A stretch of DNA of 64,000 nt from Mesobacillus maritimus (GCF_019749255.1 NZ_JACWFH010000012.1:124001-188000); one strand, 5' to 3'. Positions 18,344 to 26,625 are shown, counted from the stretch's first letter. Program-made: numbers and translations. Notes: a model not told the origin generated them from the sequence alone.

Positions 18344-19012
18344 CTACCTAGCTCCACTACCAGTAATACAAACTTTTACTGTAATTAGTATAATTTTTAT
18401 ATCAAGGAAAATATTCATATTCTTTATATAGTATCTATCATATTCGAGTTTTTCCCTTGGAGTTATGTCATAACCTCCGTTTATTTGTGCCCAACCCGTT
18501 ATTCCTGGCTTGACAGTTACCCGATCAATAAAACCTGGGATATCACGGTTAAACTGTGCAGTAAAAGTTGGCCTTTCTGGTCTTGGACCGATTAGGCTCA
18601 TATCTCCCATTAGAACATTCCATAGTTGTGGAAGTTCGTCAATTCTAGTTTTACGTATAAAACTACCAATTTTCGTTACCCTTGGGTCGTTTTTTTGTGC
18701 CCACATCGCACCATTTTTTTCTGCATCTACACCCATAGAACGTAATTTTATAACATTGAAATATTTCCCGTTCAAACCAACCCTTTCTTGCTTAAAAAAA
18801 GCTGGACCTGGTGTTTCTAACCTTATTAATAAACCAACTACAAGAATTATTGGAAAGGTTAAAATTAGACCTACTAAGGAAAATAATATATCTGTAATTC
18901 TTTTTATAAATAAATACACAGTATAGATATTTCTTTGTTTCTCATAGTTTAATACCTTTGGTGTTGAAGCGTATTCTTGAAAAAAGTCTATATTCTCATA
19001 TTTTGTTTTCAT
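18344..19012 (-). CDS. Undecaprenyl-phosphate sugar phosphotransferase (EpsL/WcaJ C-terminal type)
   Basis: 222 residues. Starts repeat-unit assembly by moving a sugar phosphate to undecaprenyl phosphate. One membrane helix at about residues 36-60 (RITDILFSLVGLILTFPIIL) precedes the catalytic domain, which shows FFKQERVGLNGKYFNVIKLR, GSFIRKTRIDELPQLWNVL, GDMSLIGPRPERP and the closing KPGITGWAQINGG. It is the short, single-helix form without the N-terminal extension seen in WbaP. GAAGGGG upstream of ATG. Confidence 0.92.
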   Translation of the reverse strand: MKTKYENIDFFQEYASTPKVLNYEKQRNIYTVYLFIKRITDILFSLVGLILTFPIILVVGLLIRLETPGPAFFKQERVGLNGKYFNVIKLRSMGVDAEKNGAMWAQKNDPRVTKIGSFIRKTRIDELPQLWNVLMGDMSLIGPRPERPTFTAQFNRDIPGFIDRVTVKPGITGWAQINGGYDITPREKLEYDRYYIKNMNIFLDIKIILITVKVCITGSGAR

Positions 19013-19034
19013 AAATATTACCCCTTCCAGACAA

Positions 19035-19919
19035 TTAGGACTTAACAGTTATATTTTCTACTAATTGTTGTAAATACTCCAGAAGTTGATCTTTCATATC
19101 CCTGTTTTGCAATGCAAATTCAATCGTTGTTTTCACAAATCCAAACTTTTCTCCTACGTCATAGCGTTGACCTACAAAGTCATATGCAAAAACTCTCTGA
19201 ATTTCATTTAATTTTTGAATCGCATCTGTTAATTGAATTTCTCCACCAGCACCTGTTTGTTGCTTTTCAAGAAACATAAATATTTCAGGTGTCAACACGT
19301 AACGTCCCATGATAGCCAGGTTAGAAGGTGCAGTACCCGAAGCTGGTTTTTCAACAAAGTTACTCACTTGATATCTTCTTCCATCTTTTGTAGCAGGATC
19401 AATGATCCCATAACGATGTGTTTCGTTATCACCAACTGTCTGCACACCAATAACAGAAGATAAAGTTTCTTCGAATTCATTAATAAGTTGGCGTAAGCAT
19501 GGCGTATCACTTTGCACAATATCATCACCTAATAGAACAGCAAATGGCTCGTCCCCAATAAAGTTCCTTGCACACCATACAGCATGCCCTAATCCCATTG
19601 GTTCTTTCTGGCGGATATAATGAATATCTGCTAGATTAGTAGAATAACGCACTCTATCCAGAATGTCGTATTTCCCTTTTGATTCTAGGTTTTGCTCAAG
19701 CTCCGGAGCATAATCAAAATGGTCTTCAATTGCTCTTTTTCCTTTTCCCGTTACTATAATAATGTCTTCAATTCCTGATGCAACAGCCTCTTCTATAATG
19801 TACTGAATGGTTGGTTTATCCACAATTGGTAGCATTTCTTTCGGCATTGCTTTTGTTGCCGGTAAAAACCTTGTCCCTAACCCCGCTGCAGGGATAATCG
19901 CTTTACGAACCTTTTTCAC
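19035..19919 (-). CDS. galU: UTP-glucose-1-phosphate uridylyltransferase
   Basis: 294 residues. Makes UDP-glucose for ugd and the glycosyltransferases. [20 protein letters not shown] is the nucleotide-binding signature; [21 protein letters not shown] (metal Asp) and [10 protein letters not shown] follow. GTG start behind GGGGGAAG. Homologues are B. subtilis GtaB and YtdA. It is the first gene after the 480-base gap downstream of ywqE. Confidence 0.94.
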   Translation of the reverse strand: MKKVRKAIIPAAGLGTRFLPATKAMPKEMLPIVDKPTIQYIIEEAVASGIEDIIIVTGKGKRAIEDHFDYAPELEQNLESKGKYDILDRVRYSTNLADIHYIRQKEPMGLGHAVWCARNFIGDEPFAVLLGDDIVQSDTPCLRQLINEFEETLSSVIGVQTVGDNETHRYGIIDPATKDGRRYQVSNFVEKPASGTAPSNLAIMGRYVLTPEIFMFLEKQQTGAGGEIQLTDAIQKLNEIQRVFAYDFVGQRYDVGEKFGFVKTTIEFALQNRDMKDQLLEYLQQLVENITVKS

Positions 19920-19984
19920 TTTTCTTCCCCCATTATTTAAATTATTTCTATATCAACATATTTACAGTGGTATCCGCAAAAATA

Positions 19985-20040
19985 AATACCTAACGGAAGT
20001 ACATATAAATAGTAGATATGTACCTCCATTAGATATTTAT
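19985..20040. repeat. Imperfect inverted repeat, possible insertion-element end
   Basis: TAACGGAAGTACATAT pairs with ATATGTACCTCCATTA around a nine-base spacer; both mismatches could form G-U pairs, and the arms extend weakly outwards. It directly precedes the TnpB-like remnant at 20085-20243. Subterminal hairpins of this kind are known at IS200/IS605 ends; the link is inference. Confidence 0.4.
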
Positions 20041-20084
20041 CATTTGGCTTATTATAGTAATGGGCATCGAACCCACCCTCACAT

Positions 20085-20243
20085 CATACTCTTGACGACA
20101 TAACGCGTCTAAGGCCTACACAAATGCATCCCACAGCATAATCGAGTGCCTCCGGTATAACGGGCAGGAGACATCGCCGGTCAGGAGAGTTTCTCCTGAA
20201 GAAGTTGTTACAAAGCTAGATTTTTCTATTTGAAGTTGTATTG
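20085..20243 (+). pseudogene. Possible C-terminal remnant of an IS200/IS605 TnpB protein
   Basis: The plus-strand frame ending with TGA at 20241-20243 reads RHNASKAYTNASHSIIEC and continues for another 25 codons. RHNASK resembles the end of the TnpB zinc-ribbon domain (HHDRDxNASxN). A stop and frame breaks precede it, and no other part of TnpB is seen. The sequence is richer in G+C than its surroundings. The sequence after the stop up to about 20390 has two short palindromes (GGAAC/GTTCC at 20321-20333 and 20370-20385) that could belong to the element's right end. Confidence 0.35.
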
Positions 20244-20402
20244 TCAAGAATGCCAATGTTCATTATTCAAATATCTTCTACCTATTCCCTAACAACAATC
20301 CAGTTCATTGTTCCATAAAGGAACGAAGTTCCACCATGCTATTAATAATGTGTTTTTGTTACTATACGCGGAACGGAAGTTCCGACCCCTAAAATCTCAA
20401 TA

Positions 20403-21167
20403 TCAAAATATACCCAAAAACTTTTTGCGCTTCACTCGTTGAGGCTGTTCTTTATAAACATTCAATCCCTCAACAACCAACTCAGCATTCTCAGTAAACA
20501 GATAAACCATATCTACCCCATACTGTTTTTCAACGAGGTCATTAGCCTGTCCTAAATGAAATGCACGACTTGTGACGTTATGAGCATCCGATGCAATGAA
20601 GTGAACTAGATTTGCTTCAATCAATTGCTCTGAGAAACTCTTAATCTTTTTCCCAAACCGTCCACATATGCTCCCTGCTGTTAATTGAGCTAATGCGCCC
20701 TTCTCAACAAGCTTATACAACATCTCCGGGCGTTCATGAATTTCCCGATTCCGCTCTGGATGAACAATGATTGGAATCAAACCTTTCAATTGAAGATCAA
20801 ATAGCATCTTCTCCGTATATCTAGGCACATGATCGGATGGCAACTCTACAAATACATAATTCGTATCATTCAGCGTCATAATCTGACCGTTGTTGAAATC
20901 TTCAATCATTTCACCATTGATGGCCGACTCTTGTCCAGGTAAGATTTTTAAAGCTATCTTTTCCTCTGTCAGCAGTTTATTTAACTCTGCTACCTTCACC
21001 AACACATCTTGTTTTGAATTAAAATATCGACCATTTTTATGATGAGGGGTCGCAATGATCGTGGTAATGCCTTCTTGTACGGCTAATCTTGCCATTGCAA
21101 GACTTTCCTTATCACTTTGTGCACCATCATCAATTCCTGGAAGTATATGACAATGTAAGTCTATCAT
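20403..21167 (-). CDS. ywqE: Tyrosine-protein phosphatase CpsB/YwqE (PHP family)
   Basis: 254 residues from ATG 21167, which has GGGGGG six bases upstream; the frame continues to 21212 without a better site. Manganese-dependent phosphatase that dephosphorylates the YwqD kinase. PHP metal ligands are visible in MIDLHCHILPGIDDGAQ, IIATPHHKNGRYF, PGQE, IIVHPERNREI and HFIASDAHN. It follows ywqD by 115 bases in the order ywqC-ywqD-ywqE known from B. subtilis. Confidence 0.93.
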   Translation of the reverse strand: MIDLHCHILPGIDDGAQSDKESLAMARLAVQEGITTIIATPHHKNGRYFNSKQDVLVKVAELNKLLTEEKIALKILPGQESAINGEMIEDFNNGQIMTLNDTNYVFVELPSDHVPRYTEKMLFDLQLKGLIPIIVHPERNREIHERPEMLYKLVEKGALAQLTAGSICGRFGKKIKSFSEQLIEANLVHFIASDAHNVTSRAFHLGQANDLVEKQYGVDMVYLFTENAELVVEGLNVYKEQPQRVKRKKFLGIF

Positions 21168-21282
21168 CACGATCCCCCCTTTCCATTTGTCGAAATTTGC
21201 ATCTTTTAACATGGTACCACCGACCTAAACACTGGTCAAAGGGGGTATTTTGTCGAAACATGTCAAAAAAGTAGTATAGTGA

Positions 21283-21984
21283 TTATTTATTTCCGTAATA
21301 ATAGTAATAATCCGAGTTCTCAAGCTTTTTATGATTCAATACTGCTCCTAGCAATTTCCCTTTTGTTGCGGAAAGTAGTTCTTTCGCCTTAGCTGCTTCT
21401 TCCATTTCCGTTTTACCACTATAAACAACAAGAACAGTTCCATCACATGAGTTGGCAAGTACTTGTGCATCTGTCACCGCTAGAATTGGCGGAGTATCAA
21501 ATATAATGATGTCATACCGTTCCTTAGCCGCCTTTAAAAACCGCTCCATGCTTTTGGAACCCATCAGCTCTGCTGGGTTTGGTGGAATTGGACCGCTTGT
21601 TAGCACAGATAAATTAAATACATCTGTTGGATTTACTGCCTCTTCCAATGGTATCTGACCAGCTAACACTGTTGTTAAACCAAATGTATTCGTTTGGTTT
21701 AACGTGTAGTGCATCGTCGGTTTCCGTAAATCCCCATCAACAATTAGGACCTTTTTCTCTTGTTGCGCAAATGTAACAGCAAGGTTCGCCGCCGTTGTTG
21801 ATTTCCCTTCAGCTGGTCCAGCAGAAGTAACCATAATCGTTTGAATCTCTTCATCAACTGCAGAAAACTGTATATTTGTCCGTACTGTACGGTATTGCTC
21901 TGATATCGGTGACTTAGGGTCAATCGATGTAATCAATTTACGTCGTTCTGTTGTAAGTTTTTTTCCTTTATTCTTAAGACCCAA
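21283..21984 (-). CDS. ywqD: Bacterial tyrosine kinase YwqD/CpsD
   Basis: 233 residues from TTG 21984. The frame runs up to 22071, but AGAGGTGAGA lies just before this TTG, and it gives an 11-base overlap with ywqC, as expected for a coupled pair. BY-kinase motifs: SEQYRTVRTNIQF, Walker A AGPAEGKSTTAAN, Walker A' VLIVDGDLRKP, Walker B IIIFDTPPI. The C terminus ends in a five-tyrosine cluster, the autophosphorylation site. It is activated by the membrane protein YwqC and in relatives phosphorylates UDP-glucose dehydrogenase, present here as ugd. Confidence 0.93.
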   Translation of the reverse strand: MGLKNKGKKLTTERRKLITSIDPKSPISEQYRTVRTNIQFSAVDEEIQTIMVTSAGPAEGKSTTAANLAVTFAQQEKKVLIVDGDLRKPTMHYTLNQTNTFGLTTVLAGQIPLEEAVNPTDVFNLSVLTSGPIPPNPAELMGSKSMERFLKAAKERYDIIIFDTPPILAVTDAQVLANSCDGTVLVVYSGKTEMEEAAKAKELLSATKGKLLGAVLNHKKLENSDYYYYYGNK

Positions 21985-22723
21985 CTGTCTCACCTCTTGC
22001 TTTTGTTTTACGTGCTTGACGTCTAGCAGTTGCTTCTTCCATCTTCGTTTCATCAATAACTGAAATAACACCTAAGATAGGAAGCCCAAGGTTTTTCTCA
22101 ACATCTTGCTCATTTTTAACTGTATTGTCAAAGTACTCTAATAGGAACGCAAGTCCAACACCTGCCATTAAGCCAACTACTAACGCAATCGCGATATTTA
22201 GCAATGGTTGTGGCTTAATTGGTGCCTGTCCATCTGTTACAACGGCTGGTGAGAGAATACTCACATTGTCCACACTCATTAACTCAACAATTTCCTTTGA
22301 AAAAACAGTCGCAACGGTATTTGCAATATCCGCAGCCATAGTAGGGTCTTCATCCTGAACGGAGATATTCACAACTTGAGACTCTGATTCATTTGAGACC
22401 GTAATTTTGCCATTTAATTGCTGTGCTGTAAGTCCAGTGCCTAATTCTTTTGCAACAAGATCAAGAATTGCAGGACTCTTTATGATGACATTATAAGTAT
22501 TAATCAATTGTAAGTTCGTTTGTAATTCATTCGTATTCAGCATTGCCTGATCGTTTTTCTTTTGGTTAACAAGAAGCTGTGTTGAGGCCTGATAAATCGG
22601 CGTTAAAAAGAAAAAGCTGACTACTCCAGAGATAATGACAGCTGTTAAGGTAATCGCTAAGATTAAGGCTAAACGTTTTTTCAACGTCTGCAGCAACTCT
22701 TTTAAACTAATTGTTTCTTCCAT
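21974..22723 (-). CDS. ywqC: Wzz-domain kinase modulator YwqC/CapA
   Basis: 249 residues. Two membrane helices (about 19-41 and 172-195) enclose an extracytoplasmic Wzz domain; the proline-rich PIKPQPLLNI before helix 2 and the cytoplasmic tail after it are standard. It anchors and activates YwqD and influences polymer length. GAGCGGAGGATACC precedes the ATG. Its promoter region (22759-22778) is the likely head of the whole leftward locus. Confidence 0.92.
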   Translation of the reverse strand: MEETISLKELLQTLKKRLALILAITLTAVIISGVVSFFFLTPIYQASTQLLVNQKKNDQAMLNTNELQTNLQLINTYNVIIKSPAILDLVAKELGTGLTAQQLNGKITVSNESESQVVNISVQDEDPTMAADIANTVATVFSKEIVELMSVDNVSILSPAVVTDGQAPIKPQPLLNIAIALVVGLMAGVGLAFLLEYFDNTVKNEQDVEKNLGLPILGVISVIDETKMEEATARRQARKTKARGETVGS

Positions 22724-22758
22724 GGTATCCTCCGCTCTTTTTCTACAAATCTTTTGGT

Positions 22759-22778
22759 ATTATATCACAAGAACTTGT
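22759..22778 (-). promoter_or_regulatory. Extended -10 promoter with overlapping dyad, upstream of ywqC
   Basis: On the minus strand TGATATAAT is an extended -10 (TATAAT at 22764-22759). Immediately upstream, overlapping the spacer, is the dyad ACAAG-TT-CTTGT (22767-22778). A regulator bound there would block the promoter. No good -35 is seen. The binding protein is unknown. Confidence 0.45.
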
Positions 22779-22924
22779 AAATATTGCCGTTATTTGTAAT
22801 AATTTTAATAAATATGTCATGTGCTGTTAACACTTCTATATTAAAACATGGATTGATGATTATTTTAAGTCCTTTTGAGAACATGGCATAATTTACATTT
22901 AACTGGAAGTGAAGGTGAATCTTT

Positions 22925-23710
22925 ATGAAACGGTTTCTTGTCACACTCCTCGCGATTGGCTGCATCGCAGTTCTCATTGCCGGAAACAAACACTGGAAAG
23001 AGAAAACCTTCGTTGCAGCAGAGAGAAACAAACAAGAAGTGAAGGTGAAAACAGAAGAGCCTGAAATAGATTCTGAAGAAGCTTTCATCAAGCTCGCTGC
23101 AAACTGGCCAGAACAAGCAAAAAAGAATTATCAACTAGCTCTTAAAGAAGGTAGACCTTTTACGATTTTAATTGCCGGTTCTTCTAATGCTCTTGGATTA
23201 GACGATACAGCTTGGAGCACTATCGTAAAAAAAGAACTTGAACAAGCCTACGGCGAAACTATTCAAGTCATTGTCAAAAGCTATGACCTTACCTCGAGGC
23301 AGTTTATAGCTGAAGACAAACTTGCCGAGCTCATTACAGTCCAGCCGGATGTAACGCTTCTCGAACCTTTTACTTTAATGGACAATGGCAATGTCATGAT
23401 TAGCGAATCACATCAAACAATAGAGGAAATCAGGTCTGCGTTAGCAGAGGCAAACCCTGAACATGTTTTGATGCTGCAACCACCAAACCCTCTCTATCAA
23501 GCAAACTACTACCCTGTTCAAGTAGAGGCCTTACAAAAGTATGCTGACGAAGAGGACATTCCTTATCTGAATCACTGGACTGCCTGGGCCGATCCTGACA
23601 GCAAGGACATTCAAGCTTTTTTAACAGATGGTGATGAATCCACAACCCCTAGTGAAAAAGGACATCAAGTATGGGCAGAGTTTATTGTGGATTATTTTAT
23701 TGAAGAGTAA
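22925..23710 (+). CDS. SGNH/GDSL-type hydrolase, membrane-anchored
   Basis: 261 residues. N-terminal signal/anchor helix (RFLVTLLAIGCIAVLIA), then an SGNH fold: block I is AGSSNALGLDD (catalytic Ser in the first half), and a possible block V is DGDESTTPSEKGHQVWAEF with the Asp and His. In Bacillus, relatives sit beside capsule loci and are thought to act on acyl groups of surface polymers. It is divergent from ywqC, with AAGGTGAATC upstream of the ATG. The substrate is unknown. Confidence 0.75.
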   Translation: MKRFLVTLLAIGCIAVLIAGNKHWKEKTFVAAERNKQEVKVKTEEPEIDSEEAFIKLAANWPEQAKKNYQLALKEGRPFTILIAGSSNALGLDDTAWSTIVKKELEQAYGETIQVIVKSYDLTSRQFIAEDKLAELITVQPDVTLLEPFTLMDNGNVMISESHQTIEEIRSALAEANPEHVLMLQPPNPLYQANYYPVQVEALQKYADEEDIPYLNHWTAWADPDSKDIQAFLTDGDESTTPSEKGHQVWAEFIVDYFIEE

Positions 23711-23721
23711 GGGAATAATAG

Positions 23722-23755
23722 AAAAGGAGCTTCCTGAATGGGTCAGCTCCTTTTT
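23722..23755. terminator. Terminator between convergent genes
   Basis: AAAAGGAGCT (23722-23731) and AGCTCCTTTT (23745-23754) form the stem, with T-runs on both strands. It can end the SGNH gene on the plus strand and the 46-residue gene on the minus strand. Confidence 0.75.
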
Positions 23756-23762
23756 CTTGTAT

Positions 23763-23903
23763 CTATAATTGATTCGCTAGGAATGTCACGGCTGTGCTTA
23801 AAAAAACTGTCACTACAATGAGTGAAGCATACAGGAGCTTCTTATCCCGTGCCTTTTTTCTCATTCTTTCTTCTGGTGTCATAAAATACGTTTTCGACAT
23901 CAT
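23763..23903 (-). CDS. 46-residue membrane protein under a c-di-GMP riboswitch
   Basis: A polar, basic N-terminal half (MTPEERMRKKARDKK) is followed by one transmembrane helix (LLYASLIVVTVFLSTAVTFL) and a four-residue tail. AAAAGGAGATGAAA precedes a double ATG. The gene lies 25 bases downstream of the GEMM aptamer at 23928-24004, with its ribosome binding site 14 bases from the aptamer's closing stem. No named family is recognised. A c-di-GMP-controlled small membrane protein next to exopolysaccharide genes may help localise or tune a synthase, but that is inference. Confidence 0.72.
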   Translation of the reverse strand: MMSKTYFMTPEERMRKKARDKKLLYASLIVVTVFLSTAVTFLANQL

Positions 23904-23927
23904 TTTCATCTCCTTTTCGATTATGAT

Positions 23928-24004
23928 GGCAACTGGCTAGCCTTGCAGGTCGTGCGGAGGCCCCTATAGCTTTGCGTCATCACCTTTCAGTGATTTTGCC
24001 TTTT
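23928..24004 (-). promoter_or_regulatory. Cyclic di-GMP-I (GEMM-I) riboswitch
   Basis: Reading the minus strand, the aptamer has all main GEMM-I blocks in order: AAAAGGCAAA, a TCAC-TGAAAG-GTGA hairpin with GAAA tetraloop, GACGCAAAGC, AGGGGCC, a GGC-AGCC receptor region (GGCTAGCC) and the closing TTGCC that pairs with the opening GGCAA. A TATAAT at 24025-24020 gives a start just upstream. There is no terminator between aptamer and gene, and the Shine-Dalgarno sequence lies directly after the aptamer, so control is probably at translation initiation. Motif recognition is by eye, but many fixed positions agree. Confidence 0.85.
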
Positions 24005-24130
24005 AAAAACATAGTTTTCATTATATCGACATAGGCCCGAGAAGAACAGAGGGATTTAGATGGAAATCCTCTTTTATCTAGAACCATGTTCACATGCTGT
24101 TCATAGTTCCATAGAAGGATAAAGGCATAG

Positions 24131-24154
24131 AAAAAAGGCGTTCATCACGCCTTT
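24131..24154 (-). terminator. Terminator of the 51-residue gene
   Basis: AAAGGCG and CGCCTTT form the stem, with a six-base T-run on the minus strand, two bases after the stop codon. It separates this gene from the riboswitch transcript. Confidence 0.75.
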
Positions 24155-24155
24155 C

Positions 24156-24311
24156 TTACTTCGCAATCACCCTGCGAATATCAATCTTCAAATCTTCTAA
24201 TAACCGTTCAACGGTCATTTCTTTCTCCGTTATCCCTTTTTCATACGTGCGTTTCAGCAAGTCGAAAAACTCGTCTTGCTTTTCACTCAATTCCGACATT
24301 TCACTATTCAA
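24156..24311 (-). CDS. Small acidic/basic helical protein, unknown
   Basis: 51 residues from TTG 24311, with GGAGG nine bases upstream; ATG 24299 would give 47. Highly charged and helical (SELSEKQDEFFDLLKRTYEK, then MTVERLLEDLKIDIRRVIAK), no cysteine, no membrane segment. Its own terminator follows directly, so it is a real unit. No family recognised; size and charge resemble small adaptor proteins of Bacillus. Confidence 0.6.
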   Translation of the reverse strand: MNSEMSELSEKQDEFFDLLKRTYEKGITEKEMTVERLLEDLKIDIRRVIAK

Positions 24312-24499
24312 TCGTCTTATCCTCCGTGGTTTTCTGACATCATTCTATTAAAATTCCGATCATTTGTAAATCCTTTTCCAGAAATTACTCCTTTTCCTAG
24401 GAAACGATAGGGGATATTGACAGAATTTTATGTCCTCGTCCCTTCCGCTATGGTAAACTATTGATAAATAAATACAATCATAGGAGTGATTTACAAAAA

Positions 24500-25543
24500 A
24501 TGAAGAAAAAAGTCGCCACCATCGCTACGGCTGCGATTCTGTCATCGGCATTCGCCTCAACTGCCTTTGCTGATACATACACCGTCAAAAAAGGAGATAC
24601 ACTCTCCCATATTGCGAGAAACTACTCCACAACTGTTAGCAATCTGAAAAACCTGAACGGATTGAAGTCGGACCTAATCTATCCAAATCAAAAGCTAACA
24701 GTCTCTAAAACAACTGAAGCAAAACCTTCTACCCCTGCACCAAGTACGCCAAGCACCACGACCACTACCGGAACAAGTACATATACCATTAAAAGCGGGG
24801 ACACCTTGAGTGCGATTGCATCTAAACATAAGGTATCTGTCGCGAATCTTAAGAGCTGGAACAAGCTGACAAGTGACTTGATCTTCCCTGGACAGAAGCT
24901 TTCTGTCTCTGACCCTGCCAAAGGTTCCACATCAACACCAGCGCCTGCACCGAGCGCACCACAGGCACCAACAACAACAGCTCCATCGAATGGAACGGCA
25001 TCGACTTATAAGATTCAGTCTGGCGATACATTAGGCAAGATTGCCCAAAAGCACAATATGACGGTTGCACAGCTAAAAGCATTAAATAATCTATCTTCAG
25101 ATTTAATTTATGCAGGCAAAACACTAAAGGTTTCTGGACAAGCAACTAGTAGCGAGCCGGCTAAAGAGGTGGCATCTTCAACTAGCTCTGACCAGCTGAT
25201 TAAAGATGCGAAAGCCTTACTTGGTACCCCTTATGCATGGGGTGGCAGCTCACCAAAAGGCTTTGATTGCAGTGGTTTTATCTATTATGTCTATAACAAG
25301 TCAGGCAAAGGGTTAGCTCGTACATCAGCTGAAGGATACTTTAGTCGTTCCTATTATGTGGACAAGGCACAACCAGGTGATCTGGTATTCTTTGAAAATA
25401 CCTACAAAAAAGGCATTTCACATGTGGGTATCTATTTAGGAAACAACGAGTTCATTCACGCTGGCAATGATGCCGTTGAAATTTCAAGCTTGAACAACAG
25501 CTATTATAAAAAGCATTTTGATAGCTTTAAGCGATTCTATTAA
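24500..25543 (+). CDS. lytE: LytE-like peptidoglycan DL-endopeptidase (three LysM, NlpC/P60)
   Basis: 347 residues from ATG 24500 (TAGGAGTG upstream). Signal peptide with cleavage after AFA (about residue 24). Three LysM wall-binding repeats at roughly 26-70, 90-135 and 160-205, each beginning YTVKKGDTLSHIA or a variant, joined by Thr/Pro/Ser-rich linkers; then an NlpC/P60 domain (about 225-347) with the catalytic Cys in GFDCSGFIYY and His in HVGIYLGNNEFIHAG. This is the domain order of B. subtilis LytE, which cuts the D-Glu to DAP bond during elongation and separation. I saw no WalR or SigI site with confidence. Confidence 0.9.
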   Translation: MKKKVATIATAAILSSAFASTAFADTYTVKKGDTLSHIARNYSTTVSNLKNLNGLKSDLIYPNQKLTVSKTTEAKPSTPAPSTPSTTTTTGTSTYTIKSGDTLSAIASKHKVSVANLKSWNKLTSDLIFPGQKLSVSDPAKGSTSTPAPAPSAPQAPTTTAPSNGTASTYKIQSGDTLGKIAQKHNMTVAQLKALNNLSSDLIYAGKTLKVSGQATSSEPAKEVASSTSSDQLIKDAKALLGTPYAWGGSSPKGFDCSGFIYYVYNKSGKGLARTSAEGYFSRSYYVDKAQPGDLVFFENTYKKGISHVGIYLGNNEFIHAGNDAVEISSLNNSYYKKHFDSFKRFY

Positions 25544-25557
25544 ACTAAGACTTATGG

Positions 25558-25586
25558 GAAGCACCTTTTTGGGTGCTTCTTTTTTT
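25558..25586 (+). terminator. Terminator of lytE
   Basis: GAAGCACC, five-base loop, GGGTGCTTC and seven T. Confidence 0.9.
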
Positions 25587-25633
25587 GCATAGTTTGTTCT
25601 ATGCATTTCTTCTTGTAATCTTATTCACACTCT

Positions 25634-25647
25634 TGTAAACGCTTACC
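25634..25647 (+). promoter_or_regulatory. Probable CcpA cre site upstream of the ydaK operon
   Basis: TGTAAACGCTTACC matches the cre consensus TGWAANCGNTNWCA at all but the last position. It lies 136 bases before ydaK and about 10 bases upstream of an A+T-rich TATTATATA that may hold the -10. Placement suggests control of the exopolysaccharide operon by carbon catabolite regulation. Confidence 0.55.
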
Positions 25648-25782
25648 TAGTTTCTTCTATTATATAGGTGTTTATAAGTGTCATTAATGAGCTAATGCTT
25701 TTTATATAGAAGTGAAGGACCTTCTTTGTTTTACTCCAATATTGAAGTAAAGCGCTTTATGCTACTACTGTAGTTAGTTTTT

Positions 25783-26625
25783 ATGATCTTGTACATACTA
25801 ATTTTAGCTTCTATTTTCCACATAAAGGATGAGATTTTCTTGCCATTATCCAAAACCTTGCCTTCGCTATCTCTATTGATTGCATTCCTACTGTTTACTC
25901 TTACTGGCTTGTTCCTGTTTGCTGATGGAATGATCTTATACATTGACCTAGTCATTATTCTTGCTTCTATTGTTGCGATGAATATGTTGTCTACCTCTAA
26001 GAATTTCATTTTAGTTTTGACAATTACGTTAACCACAGGTTTTGTGTTGTTGTTTTATCAGTTCTTTAAAGGAGCGACTCTATCTTCTCAGATTGATTAC
26101 ATCCTACAACATATCTTGCAGACGGCTTCTCTTATCCTTATTTGGTTACTGTTTTCTACCGTTAAAGGATTACAAGAGGATGTAACGGTTCTAAAAAAGA
26201 GGATTAATGAACTAGAGAAATATGAGGGATCCTTCCATTTATTGACGAGGCAAGAGTTTAAAAACCGGGTGCAAATCATTTCCACTGGTACAAGGAGAAG
26301 AGGCGAGGAAAACTATTTTGTCTTGTTTACCCTCTCGAGGAATGACGTGACAAAAGATGCCCTCGATCACGTATTTTCACAAGTGATATTAGACACCGTT
26401 CGAGCACAGTTTGACTTGGTCACCAAGCTAGAAGATGGGTCCTACCTTCTATTCCTACAGAATACAGACGAAAACGGATGTCAGATTGTTGTGAACCGGC
26501 TGTTTCAATCTCTTAGAAAGAATTTGGAGCAGAGCGAACTCCCTGTTTCTTTTACCATTAGTAAGGAAGATGAAATTAACAAGGTTGATACCCTATCCTT
26601 CATGATGGAGACTGATGCGATATGA
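25783..26625 (+). CDS. ydaK: YdaK-like membrane protein with degenerate GGDEF domain
   Basis: 280 residues. About five membrane helices in the first 125 residues, a short coiled coil (LQEDVTVLKKRINELEKYE), then a GGDEF-like domain from about 148. The signature GGDEF is replaced by EDGSY, so it should not make c-di-GMP. B. subtilis YdaK is a c-di-GMP receptor that switches on a polysaccharide synthase; Listeria PssE is similar. The inhibitory-site motif, normally RxxD five residues before GGDEF, reads RAQFD here, with Arg one position too early, so binding needs testing. The stop overlaps the ydaM start by four bases. No strong ribosome binding site precedes the ATG. Confidence 0.85.
   Translation: MILYILILASIFHIKDEIFLPLSKTLPSLSLLIAFLLFTLTGLFLFADGMILYIDLVIILASIVAMNMLSTSKNFILVLTITLTTGFVLLFYQFFKGATLSSQIDYILQHILQTASLILIWLLFSTVKGLQEDVTVLKKRINELEKYEGSFHLLTRQEFKNRVQIISTGTRRRGEENYFVLFTLSRNDVTKDALDHVFSQVILDTVRAQFDLVTKLEDGSYLLFLQNTDENGCQIVVNRLFQSLRKNLEQSELPVSFTISKEDEINKVDTLSFMMETDAI

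Noticed and set aside
20041-20100. tRNA or tmRNA-like T-arm on the minus strand (GTGGG-TTCGATG-CCCAT)
   Set aside because: No matching acceptor stem or anticodon arm can be found at the right distance, and coding traces are seen on the plus strand.
25783-26625. Active diguanylate cyclase
   Set aside because: The signature GGDEF is EDGSY, so catalysis is not expected.
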